Shown here: positions 1-5,699 of the stretch, one piece after another
Layout: each line of letters opens with the position of its first letter
Numbering within the stretch: position 1 is the stretch's first letter
Assembly: GCA_026416755.1 (NCBI GenBank)
Contig: JAOAEP010000037.1
Coordinates: forward strand, 1 to 8,261
Origin: a bacterium
Lineage (GTDB): Bacteria > Ratteibacteria > UBA8468 > B48-G9 > JAFGKM01
Reading direction: 5' to 3'
DNA: 8,261 nucleotides
Notes under the pieces: model-generated
What the model was told of the DNA's origin: nothing
Seen by the model: the letters and a program-made list of their open reading frames with translations, nothing else
The model's database searches: none
Position numbers and translations under genes: made by a program

Positions 1-861
1 GATTTTATTAAAAGTTTGTTGCTAATTCCTGAAGAAAAAATTATTTCAATAAAAGATGGAGAAAAATTGAATATAGGAGAAAAAACTCTTGAGTTTATAT
101 ATGCTCCTTTTGTTCATTGGCCTGAAACAATTTTAACATATGAGTTTAAAAATAAAGTTCTATTTTCATGTGATTTATTTGGTTCCCATCTTGCAATAAG
201 TAAAATATGGGCAAGTGAAAATGATTTCTTAAAAGGAGCAAAAAGATATTATGCTGAAATAATGATGCCTTTTAGAAATCATATTAAAAACCATCTTGAA
301 AAAATGAAAAATTATGAAATTGAAATTATTGCTCCAAGCCATGGACCTGTTTACGATGTTCCTAAAGTTATAATTGATGCTTATAATGATTGGGTTTCGG
401 ATAATGTTAAAAATTGTGTTATTGTTCCTTATGTATCTATGCATGGAAGTATAAAAGTTGCGATTGATTATTTTGTGAAAATGTTGATTGAAAAGGATAT
501 AGAAGTTAAACCATTTAATTTAACAAAAACAGATATTGGAGAACTTGCTATTTCTCTTGTTGATTGTGCAACAGTTGTAATTGGAACACCAACTGTTTTG
601 GGTGGTCCACATCCATATGTTTTATATGCGGTTTATCTATTCAAAATTCTAAGACCAAAAACAAAAATTATATCTGTAATTGGTTCTTTTTTATGGGGTA
701 CAAATATGTTAAAATATATTGAGGAAAATATAAAAGGAATTAATGTGGAATTTATAGAACCTGTTATTTTTAAAGGGTATCCTAAAGAAGATACATTGGA
801 AAAAATTGAAATTCTTGTGGGGAAAATATATCAAAAACATAAAGAGTTAAGATTGTTATAA
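1..861 (+). CDS. fprA: Flavodiiron protein (FprA/Rbo-type O2 or NO reductase), 5' partial
   Basis: Cytoplasmic flavodiiron proteins reduce O2 to water (or NO to N2O) in anaerobes, with electrons usually supplied by rubredoxin. The reading frame is open from base 1, so the gene enters from the left. 286 residues are visible and about 107 are missing when the first visible metal-ligand His (H39, APFVHWPE) is aligned to H146 of Moorella FprA; this predicts about 393 residues, normal for the family. The missing part would hold the HxExDH motif. Visible ligands are H39, the Asp in SCDLFGSH and the His in PSHGPVY, all belonging to the metallo-beta-lactamase-like diiron domain. A flavodoxin domain follows, from about residue 140, with phosphate-loop-like VSMHGS and FMN-side GTPTVLGGPHPY. 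No rubredoxin or flavin-reductase domain is fused at the C-terminus, so this is the simple class A layout. The stop lies 15 bases before the next gene, consistent with one operon. Family assignment is firm; the O2 versus NO preference cannot be read here. Confidence 0.93.
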   Translation, partial: DFIKSLLLIPEEKIISIKDGEKLNIGEKTLEFIYAPFVHWPETILTYEFKNKVLFSCDLFGSHLAISKIWASENDFLKGAKRYYAEIMMPFRNHIKNHLEKMKNYEIEIIAPSHGPVYDVPKVIIDAYNDWVSDNVKNCVIVPYVSMHGSIKVAIDYFVKMLIEKDIEVKPFNLTKTDIGELAISLVDCATVVIGTPTVLGGPHPYVLYAVYLFKILRPKTKIISVIGSFLWGTNMLKYIEENIKGINVEFIEPVIFKGYPKEDTLEKIEILVGKIYQKHKELRLL

Positions 862-876
862 AAAGAGGAGGGAATA

Positions 877-1359
877 ATGGCAATTTTTTTTAATATAAGT
901 GAAATTTATCAGTTTGCAATAAAGATTGAAGAAAATGGGGAGATTTTTTATAGAAAAGTTGCCCAAAATACAAAAAATAAAGAAGTAAGTGATTTATTTA
1001 TTTTTCTGGCAGATGAAGAAGTAAGACATAAAAGAATATTTGAAGAACATTTATCAAAGATAGAAAAATATGAACCACCTGAAATTTATCCAGGTGAGTA
1101 TTTTGCTTATTTGAAAGCATATGCAGAAGAATTGATTTTTCCAAAAAACATAGAAAAAGAATTAAAGAGAGAAGATATTTTAGAAGCCATCAATTTTGGA
1201 ATTAGAAGAGAATTAGATTCTATTATGTATTATCTTGAAATTAAAGATCTTATACCTGAAACACAGCATTTAGAGCTTGATAAAATAATAAAAGAAGAAA
1301 GAAGCCATTTCGTTAGGTTATCAAATTTAAAAAAGCAAATGGAGAGAAAGGAGGTGTGA
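877..1359 (+). CDS. Ferritin-like diiron protein, rubrerythrin-type without rubredoxin domain (erythrin-like)
   Basis: A 160-residue four-helix-bundle protein with a full set of rubrerythrin-type diiron ligands: E18 (seven residues before Y25 in the GEIFY segment), E48-x-x-H51 (DEEVRH), E112 (RRELDSIMYY, again seven before a Tyr) and E141-x-x-H144 (EERSHF). The two halves repeat the same E...ExxH pattern, as expected for the duplicated two-helix unit. No CxxC rubredoxin domain is present at either end and the protein has no cysteine at all. Likely roles, from relatives, are peroxide reduction or iron handling, but the substrate is not established for this subfamily. The start is supported by GAGGAGGG just upstream, 15 bases after the flavodiiron gene. 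Its tail carries the Shine-Dalgarno site of the ferritin gene, so the two are probably translationally linked. Confidence 0.85.
   Translation: MAIFFNISEIYQFAIKIEENGEIFYRKVAQNTKNKEVSDLFIFLADEEVRHKRIFEEHLSKIEKYEPPEIYPGEYFAYLKAYAEELIFPKNIEKELKREDILEAINFGIRRELDSIMYYLEIKDLIPETQHLELDKIIKEERSHFVRLSNLKKQMERKEV
1348..1356 (+). promoter_or_regulatory. Shine-Dalgarno site of the ferritin gene, embedded in the upstream coding end
   Basis: AAGGAGGTG lies inside the last codons of the ferritin-like gene and directly precedes its TGA stop; the ferritin ATG at 1363 is 8 bases beyond the GGAGG core. It is a near-perfect anti-16S match, and it fixes the ferritin start. Ribosomes terminating on the upstream gene end on this site, which would favour re-initiation. 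Confidence 0.8.
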
Positions 1360-1362
1360 AAA

Positions 1363-1851
1363 ATGGATAAGGAATTATATAAAGAACTGAATGAACAGAT
1401 TAGAAAAGAACTTTATTCTGCTTATCTTTATCTTTCAATGGCTTCTTATTTTGATTCTATAAATCTTGAAGGATTTGCCCATTGGATGAAATTACAGGCA
1501 AAAGAAGAATTTGGACATGCAATGAAGATATATGATTTTTTGAATGATAAAGGAGAAAGGGTGATTTTAGAAAGCATTGAAAAACCTATTTCTGAATTTT
1601 CATCTCCTATAGAAGTTTTTGAAAAGACATTAGAACATGAAAAGAAAGTAACAAAAAGTATAGAAAATCTGTTTAAACTGGCAAAAGAAAAAAAAGATTA
1701 TGCAACTGAGATAATGTTACAATGGTTTATATCAGAACAAGTAGAAGAAGAAAAACAAGCAAGTATAATTTTAGAAAAGTTGAAAAAGATTGAGGATAAA
1801 GATTACTTATTATTTTATTTTGATAAGGAGATGGCAAAAAGAGGAGAGTAA
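1363..1851 (+). CDS. ftnA: Ferritin (bacterial non-heme, FtnA-type)
   Basis: Stores iron as ferric mineral in a 24-subunit cytoplasmic shell after oxidising Fe2+ at a diiron ferroxidase site. At 162 residues it is of normal length. The ferroxidase ligands match those of E. coli FtnA, each shifted by one residue: E16, E49 and H52 (EEFGH), E93, Q126 and E129 (SEQVEEE), and the conserved Tyr in YLYLSMA. The Gln at 126 and the absence of a heme-binding Met at the usual position favour ferritin over bacterioferritin. It starts only 3 bases after the upstream stop and ends 2 bases before the next gene, so it is an internal operon gene. Beside superoxide reductase and rubrerythrin it probably withdraws Fe2+ from Fenton chemistry as well as storing it. 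Confidence 0.95.
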   Translation: MDKELYKELNEQIRKELYSAYLYLSMASYFDSINLEGFAHWMKLQAKEEFGHAMKIYDFLNDKGERVILESIEKPISEFSSPIEVFEKTLEHEKKVTKSIENLFKLAKEKKDYATEIMLQWFISEQVEEEKQASIILEKLKKIEDKDYLLFYFDKEMAKRGE

Positions 1852-1853
1852 AA

Positions 1854-2189
1854 ATGAAAGAAACAATGGAAAGATTTAAAAAAGCCATTACAGAAGTATC
1901 TATGAAAAAATCTGATGAAATGAAGAAATTTTCTGAATTTGTAAATACAGTTCTCAAAGATGGAATACTTGATTTAAAGACAAAAGAATTGATTGCTGTC
2001 GGAATTGCTGTTGTTTTGAGGTGTTCATATTGTATAGGAATTCATGTGGATAAAGCGTTTAAAGCAGGGGCTACAGAAGATGAAATACTTGAAGCAGGAA
2101 TGGTTTCTGTTTTAATGGGTGGTGGACCTGCTTATACATATTTAACGGATTTAGTTGAAGCAATAAAGATGGTAAAAGAAAAAATTTGA
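1854..2189 (+). CDS. Carboxymuconolactone decarboxylase / AhpD-like family protein
   Basis: A 111-residue single-domain protein of the CMD/AhpD fold. The AhpD-type active-site pattern is present: E45 (TKELIAVG), then C57-S-Y-C60 with H64 (RCSYCIGIH), followed by the typical AFKAGATEDEILEA helix segment. In AhpD this Glu/CxxC/His set carries thiol-disulfide or weak peroxidase activity and relays electrons to the peroxiredoxin AhpC; true decarboxylases usually lack the two-Cys pair. An antioxidant or thiol-redox role therefore fits best, with the operon's Tpx peroxiredoxin as a possible partner (inference). The start codon follows the ferritin stop by 2 bases, with GAGGAG at the end of the ferritin gene as ribosome-binding site. 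The substrate and partner are not determinable from sequence. Confidence 0.88.
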   Translation: MKETMERFKKAITEVSMKKSDEMKKFSEFVNTVLKDGILDLKTKELIAVGIAVVLRCSYCIGIHVDKAFKAGATEDEILEAGMVSVLMGGGPAYTYLTDLVEAIKMVKEKI

Positions 2190-2201
2190 AAGGAGGTAAG
2201 A

Positions 2202-2681
2202 ATGGAAAGAAAAGGTATTAAAATTGTAAAAGGGAATATTGAAGAAATAGTTGAAAAGTTGAATAAGGCATTGTCTGATGAATGGTTAGCGTATTATCAA
2301 TATTGGATAGGTGCAAAAGTTGTTAAGGGTAAATTTAGAGAAGAGGTAGCAAATGAATTAAAAGAGCACGCAGATGAAGAATTAAAACATGCTGAAATGC
2401 TTGTAGATAGAATAATTCAATTGGGTGGAAATCCTGTTCTTTCACCTGAAGAATGGTATAAATTAACAAATTGTGGATATGATGCTCCTACTGATGCAAA
2501 TGTTATCTCAGTTTTAAAACAAAATATTAAAGGAGAACAATGTGCTATAGAAGTTTATCAAAATCTTGCAGAGTACTTAAAAGATAAAGACAATATTTCC
2601 TACTATATGGTATTAGAAATTTTAAAAGATGAAATTGAACATGAAGATGATTTGATTAATATACTTGAAGATATAAGTTAA
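2202..2681 (+). CDS. Dps-like thioferritin (DPSL-type ferritin-like protein)
   Basis: A 159-residue ferritin-like protein with bacterioferritin-style diiron ligands E27 (SDEWLAYY), E60 and H63 (DEELKH), E112 (KGEQC) and E144 and H147 (DEIEH). Two cysteines sit where thioferritins carry theirs: C91 in EEWYKLTNCGYDAPTD, in the loop after helix 2, and C114, two residues after the ligand E112. This Cys pair beside the diiron centre is the signature of DPSL proteins, described from Sulfolobus, Pyrococcus and Bacteroides fragilis, which form 12-subunit shells and use H2O2 to oxidise Fe2+. The family identification rests on this recalled motif, not on a search. AAAGGAGGT six to twelve bases upstream supports the start. 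It stands next to a classical ferritin, so the cell would make two different iron cages from one transcript. Confidence 0.83.
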   Translation: MERKGIKIVKGNIEEIVEKLNKALSDEWLAYYQYWIGAKVVKGKFREEVANELKEHADEELKHAEMLVDRIIQLGGNPVLSPEEWYKLTNCGYDAPTDANVISVLKQNIKGEQCAIEVYQNLAEYLKDKDNISYYMVLEILKDEIEHEDDLINILEDIS

Positions 2682-2715
2682 TAAAAATATTTTTTTAAAA
2701 TTTATGGAGGTGGAT
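2682..2715 (+). other. Largest intergenic gap, AT-only run plus Shine-Dalgarno
   Basis: This 34-base gap between thioferritin and rubrerythrin is the longest in the window. Its first 22 bases are purely A and T and contain a short A/T palindrome (2683-2694); the rest holds the rubrerythrin ribosome-binding site. I see no paired -35/-10 boxes and no GC-rich stem, so neither a promoter nor a terminator can be called. If the operon has an internal promoter or a processing site, this is the only place between genes with room for one. Confidence 0.5.
2706..2711 (+). promoter_or_regulatory. Shine-Dalgarno site that sets the rubrerythrin start
   Basis: GGAGGT lies 4-5 bases before ATG 2716, the same spacing as for neighbouring genes. 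The in-frame ATG at 2704 overlaps the start of this site and has only A/T bases before it, so it is a poor start. ATG 2725 would be too far away. Confidence 0.8.
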
Positions 2716-3219
2716 ATGAAGAAGATGAGTGAAAAAGTTCTAAATGAGGCATTTTGTGGTGAAAGTATGGCCCATATGAAGTATCTTGCTTTCTCGGATG
2801 TTGCTGAAAAAGAGGGGTTTAAAAATATTGCACGTCTTTTTAGAGCAATTGCTTATGCAGAACAGGTTCATGCGACAAATCATGCTAAAGTATTGAAATA
2901 CATTGGAAATACAGAGGAAAACTTGCAAACAGGCATAGAGGGGGAGACATATGAAGTTGAAGAAATGTATCCTTCTTTTGATGCTATTGTAAATTTACAA
3001 GGTGAAGAAAAAGCCCATAAATCAATAAATTATGCTCTTGAAGCAGAAAAAATACATAAAGAATTGTATAAAAAAGCATTGGAGAAAGTTAAAGAGAAAA
3101 AGGATATTGATTTAGATGAAATTTACATATGTCCAGTATGTGGATTTACTCATGTTGGGAAACCACCTTCTATTTGCCCAGTATGTAATATTTCAAGTGA
3201 AAAATTTTTAAAATTTTAA
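2716..3219 (+). CDS. rbr: Rubrerythrin
   Basis: Rubrerythrin is a cytoplasmic NAD(P)H-linked peroxidase of anaerobes that reduces H2O2 to water. From ATG 2716 it has 167 residues. Residues 1-125 form the diiron four-helix bundle: E16 (FCGESMAH), E49-x-x-H52 (AEQVH), the extra rubrerythrin carboxylates in GETYEVEEMYP (E77, E80), E98 and E111-x-x-H114 (EAEKIH). Residues 135-167 form a rubredoxin-type FeS4 domain with C139-P-V-C142 and C154-P-V-C157. The second knuckle has Asn (CPVCN) where Gly is usual, and C14 sits next to the first ligand region. The start at 2716 is preferred over the in-frame ATG at 2704 because of the ribosome-binding site between them. Stop and next start are 14 bases apart. 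Electron donor is usually rubredoxin; none is encoded in the window. Confidence 0.95.
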   Translation: MKKMSEKVLNEAFCGESMAHMKYLAFSDVAEKEGFKNIARLFRAIAYAEQVHATNHAKVLKYIGNTEENLQTGIEGETYEVEEMYPSFDAIVNLQGEEKAHKSINYALEAEKIHKELYKKALEKVKEKKDIDLDEIYICPVCGFTHVGKPPSICPVCNISSEKFLKF

Positions 3220-3233
3220 AAAAGGAGGTAGAT

Positions 3234-3617
3234 ATGGTTAAAGAGTTGTATCAAAGCGCTGATTGGAAAAAAGAAAAACATGTTCCTGTAATTGAAATAA
3301 TTGAGAAAGATAAAGAAAAAGGGGTTAAAATTGAGGTTTCGGTTGGTAAAGAAATTCCACATCCAAATACTACTGCTCATCATATATGTTGGATAGAAGT
3401 TTACTTTTTGCCAGAAGGAAATAAATTTCCATACCAAATAGGAAGATTTGACTTTTTATCCCATGGTGCTTCAGTTGATGGACCTGATACAAGTTCAGTT
3501 TACTCAGAGCCAGTTGTTCAACTTAAGTTTAAAACACAAAAAGAAGGGAAAATTTTTGCTACTTCCTATTGTAATATTCATGGATTATGGGAAAGTTCAA
3601 TTGAGTTAAAATTTTAA
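3234..3617 (+). CDS. sorA: Superoxide reductase (one-iron, neelaredoxin class)
   Basis: Reduces superoxide to H2O2 without producing O2, in the cytoplasm of anaerobes. At 127 residues it consists of the SOR domain only. Residues match the Fe(His)4Cys site: E14-K15-H16 (EKHVP), H43 in IPHPNTTAHH, H49, then C113-N-I-H116 (CNIHGLW); Lys15 is the conserved residue that guides superoxide and Glu14 is the sixth ligand in the oxidised state. H50 is an extra neighbouring His. There is no N-terminal desulforedoxin domain, so it is not a two-iron desulfoferrodoxin; a separate desulforedoxin-like gene follows 13 bases later. AAAGGAGGTAGAT precedes ATG 3234. Product H2O2 can be handled by the adjacent rubrerythrin and the peroxiredoxin further downstream. 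Confidence 0.95.
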   Translation: MVKELYQSADWKKEKHVPVIEIIEKDKEKGVKIEVSVGKEIPHPNTTAHHICWIEVYFLPEGNKFPYQIGRFDFLSHGASVDGPDTSSVYSEPVVQLKFKTQKEGKIFATSYCNIHGLWESSIELKF

Positions 3618-3630
3618 AAAGGAGGGGACA

Positions 3631-3750
3631 ATGTGTAAAAGTTGTGGTTGTGGAGTGAAGAAAGAAAAGAAGAAATATGTATGTAAAAAATGTGTTAAAG
3701 AATCAGAAAAGCAAGAAGTTTGTTGTGGTGAAAAGATGGTAGAAAAATAA
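3631..3750 (+). CDS. 39-residue seven-cysteine mini-protein, desulforedoxin-like
   Basis: A short reading frame opens at ATG 3631 after a strong AAGGAGGGG site and ends in TAA at 3748-3750, whose last A is the first base of the next gene's ATG (TAATG). The product has 39 residues, seven of them Cys: C2, C5 and C7 in MCKSCGCG; C18 and C21 in YVCKKC; C31 and C32 in CCGEKM. The second half follows the desulforedoxin pattern CxxC...CCGExM, but with 9 residues between the pairs where Desulfovibrio desulforedoxin has about 15. The first half resembles the CxxCGC head seen at the N-terminus of HypB and other metal-binding proteins. A small Fe(Cys)4 or Zn(Cys)4 protein is likely. Following a superoxide reductase without desulforedoxin domain, it may be its detached iron domain or electron donor (inference). 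Being real is supported by the ribosome-binding site, coupling and cysteine pattern. Confidence 0.82.
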   Translation: MCKSCGCGVKKEKKKYVCKKCVKESEKQEVCCGEKMVEK

Positions 3751-4328
3751 TGAAAATAGTTGGTATTTGCGGTAGTCCAAGAAAAGATGGAAACAGTGAG
3801 ATTTTACTTAATGAATTTTTAAAATATTTTAATGGCAAAGCAGAAGTTAAAAAAATAACTTTGAATTCTTTAAAGTTTATTCCGTGTCAAGAGTGTGAGA
3901 CCATAAGAAAAGATGGTAGATGTAAAATAAATGATGATATGCAGGAAGTTTATAATGAAGTTGAAAATTCAGATTTAGTAGTTGTTGCTTCCCCCATATT
4001 TTTTGGTTCTCTTTCAGCCCAAACAAAGATGATGATAGATAGATTTCAATGTCAGTGGCTGGGGATTAATTTTTTTAAAACTTATAGACCTAAAAATAAA
4101 ATGGGAATATTTATATGTGTTATGGCGACTGAGAGAGACGACTTTGTAGATAATGCAAGAAGTATTATAAGACATTTTTTTAAAACAATTGGGGCAACCT
4201 ATTTTGATGAGATAATATGTAAAGGGGTCGATGAGAAAGGTAAAGTTAGAGAAAAAAAAGAGTGTTTTGAAAAAATAAAACAGGTTATTAAAAGATGGGA
4301 GGTGATTAATAATGAAAATAAAATTTAA
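3750..4328 (+). CDS. Flavodoxin-fold NAD(P)H-dependent FMN reductase / iron-sulfur-flavoprotein relative
   Basis: A 192-residue flavodoxin-like protein of the NADPH-dependent FMN reductase group. The N-terminal GSPRKDGNS (residues 8-16) is the FMN phosphate loop and ASPIFFGSLSAQTK is the second flavin-contact segment. Between them lies PCQECETIRKDGRCKINDDM, corresponding to the CxxCxxCxxxGxC region of iron-sulfur flavoproteins: C46, C49 and C58 are kept, but the third position is Ile52. A normal [4Fe-4S] cluster is therefore doubtful. It may reduce flavins or pass electrons to partners in the operon; substrate unknown. It starts by TAATG overlap with the mini-protein gene and has no separate ribosome-binding site of note, suggesting coupled translation. 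Its last 17 bases overlap the peroxiredoxin gene. Confidence 0.82.
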   Translation: MKIVGICGSPRKDGNSEILLNEFLKYFNGKAEVKKITLNSLKFIPCQECETIRKDGRCKINDDMQEVYNEVENSDLVVVASPIFFGSLSAQTKMMIDRFQCQWLGINFFKTYRPKNKMGIFICVMATERDDFVDNARSIIRHFFKTIGATYFDEIICKGVDEKGKVREKKECFEKIKQVIKRWEVINNENKI

Positions 4329-5058
4329 AAACGAAAGTTTAACATTAGTTGGAATTTCCTTAGGTTCTGTTGCTCCAGATTTTAGAATAATATCACAAAA
4401 AATAGAGATTGTTAAATTATCAGATTTTAAAGATAAAATAAAAATTATAACTTCTTTTCCGTCATTAGATACTCCTGTTTGTGATTTGCAGGTAAAAGAG
4501 TTTAACAAAATAGCGACAAACCTTTCTGATAAAGTAGTTATAATTGGTATAAGTTGTGATTTACCCTTTGCTCAGAAGAGGTTTTGTGAAATGAATGAAA
4601 TAAGAAATGTTTTTGTTTTTTCAGATTATAAATTTCATTCGTTTGGAATAAATTTTGGAGTTCTTATAAAAGAATTAAGATTATTAGCAAGAACAATTTT
4701 CATATTAGACCAAGATAATAATATAAGATATTCTGAAATTGTTGAAGAACTTACACAACAACCCAATTATGAGAAAGCATTAATATCTTTAGAAGAGGTA
4801 GTAAAATCTAAAGAAAAAAAATGGGAAGAAATAAAATGTTGCAGATGGAAGAAAGAGGAAAAATTTTTTAGTTTAGAATTTCCTATAAAAAAAGAGGGTG
4901 ATTTAGATATTTTATTAAGGATTTTTTCTCTTTTAAAGGAAGAAAGGAATATTGTTTTTGACTTTTGTTTTACTTATGATAACTATATCAAAGTTTCTAT
5001 TCCAATTCAAAACTTCAATATAGAAATAGGGAATGTTTTTGAGAGGATTATTTATTAA
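4312..5058 (+). CDS. tpx: Thiol peroxidase (Tpx-type peroxiredoxin) with C-terminal extension
   Basis: Residues 1 to about 168 are a complete Tpx peroxiredoxin, which reduces H2O2 and alkyl hydroperoxides using thioredoxin-like donors. Visible landmarks are APDF (21-24), the peroxidatic site T54-P-V-C57 in SLDTPVCDLQV, the resolving C92 in DLPFAQKRFC, and the conserved Arg in LLARTIFILDQDN. Compared with E. coli Tpx (about 168 residues, C61/C95) all catalytic parts are in place. The protein then runs on to 248 residues: an extra ~80 with a charged linker, a CC pair (IKCCRWKK, about residues 175-176), a strand-helix-strand-like pattern and another Cys (FDFCF). I do not recognise this part. GGAGGTGAT precedes ATG 4312 by 9 bases and lies inside the upstream flavoprotein gene. 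No frameshift is evident; the codon style is unchanged through the extension. Confidence 0.9.
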   Translation: MKIKFKNESLTLVGISLGSVAPDFRIISQKIEIVKLSDFKDKIKIITSFPSLDTPVCDLQVKEFNKIATNLSDKVVIIGISCDLPFAQKRFCEMNEIRNVFVFSDYKFHSFGINFGVLIKELRLLARTIFILDQDNNIRYSEIVEELTQQPNYEKALISLEEVVKSKEKKWEEIKCCRWKKEEKFFSLEFPIKKEGDLDILLRIFSLLKEERNIVFDFCFTYDNYIKVSIPIQNFNIEIGNVFERIIY

Positions 5059-5072
5059 AAAAGGGGGACCAG

Positions 5073-5699
5073 ATGGAAGTTAAAATATTGGTTTTATATT
5101 ACAGTATGTATGGTAATACTTATATTTTAGCAAGCGAGATTTGTAAAGGGATTGAAGATGGTAATGGTATTCCTATATTAAGAACTGTTCCAGAAATTTT
5201 GCCACAAAATATAATAGAAGAAAATGAAAGAATAAAAAAAGCCAAAGAAATGCAGAAAGATGTTAAAGTTATTAGTTTGGAAGAATTTGAAAATATAGAT
5301 GGCCTTTTAGTTGGGTCTCCTACAAGATTTGGAAATATGTGTGCACAAATGAGAAACTTTTTAGATCAAACAGGCAATTTGTGGGTTAAAGGTATTCTCG
5401 TAAATAAGCCTGTTGGTTTTTTTACCTGTTCAGCAACAATTCATGGTGGACAAGAGACAACACTGATATCAATGATGTTTACCTTTTTACATCATGGTGC
5501 TATTATTGTTGGAGTTCCTTATACAATCAAAGAATTACTAGAAACTCAGAAAGGCGGGACTCCTTATGGTGCCTCAGCAGTTGTTGGTCTTAATTCTGAT
5601 ATTCCACCTTCCGAAGTTGAACTTAAAATTGCAAGAAAGTTGGGAGAAAGAGTTACTATAATAGCAAGAAAACTAAAAGAAAGGAGAGAGAATGAATAA
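5073..5699 (+). CDS. wrbA: WrbA-type NAD(P)H:quinone oxidoreductase
   Basis: Flavodoxin-like FMN enzyme, tetrameric in known members, reducing quinones by two electrons and so avoiding semiquinone and superoxide formation. At 208 residues it is of typical length. Family motifs are continuous: YYSMYGNT (9-16, FMN phosphate loop), GSPTRFGNMCAQMRNFLDQT (81-100), GNLW (101-104), the HGGQETT segment (124-130) and GGTPYGASAV (161-170). The stretch around residues 40-70 (PEILPQNII to VISLEEFE) is the WrbA insertion that distinguishes it from flavodoxins. AAAAGGGGGACC before ATG 5073 is a weaker ribosome site than those of its neighbours. Its last 8 bases overlap the glutaredoxin-like gene. In this operon it most likely protects against redox-cycling quinones. 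Confidence 0.95.
   Translation: MEVKILVLYYSMYGNTYILASEICKGIEDGNGIPILRTVPEILPQNIIEENERIKKAKEMQKDVKVISLEEFENIDGLLVGSPTRFGNMCAQMRNFLDQTGNLWVKGILVNKPVGFFTCSATIHGGQETTLISMMFTFLHHGAIIVGVPYTIKELLETQKGGTPYGASAVVGLNSDIPPSEVELKIARKLGERVTIIARKLKERRENE

Noticed and set aside
16..18. TTG as start of the flavodiiron gene
   Set aside because: The frame is open to base 1 and the metal ligands upstream of the family's H146 position are missing, so the gene begins left of the window.
1727..1957. Minus-strand open frame across the ferritin/AhpD-like junction
   Set aside because: Shadow of two well-supported + strand genes; no ribosome-binding site or recognisable motif. The same holds for minus-strand frames at 229-444, 2740-2928 and 3216-3437.
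2683..2694. A/T palindrome AAAAATATTTTT as operator or terminator
   Set aside because: It is made only of A and T, would form a very weak stem, has no GC-rich part, and such runs are expected by chance at this base composition.
2704..2706. ATG as rubrerythrin start
   Set aside because: Only A/T bases precede it and it overlaps the Shine-Dalgarno site that is correctly spaced for ATG 2716; the extra four residues are outside the usual family start.
4014..4508. Long open frame on the minus strand (164 codons)
   Set aside because: It lies opposite the flavoprotein and Tpx genes, which have clear family motifs and ribosome-binding sites; its translation is low-complexity and Ser/Phe/Ile-rich, as expected for the complement of AT-rich coding sequence.
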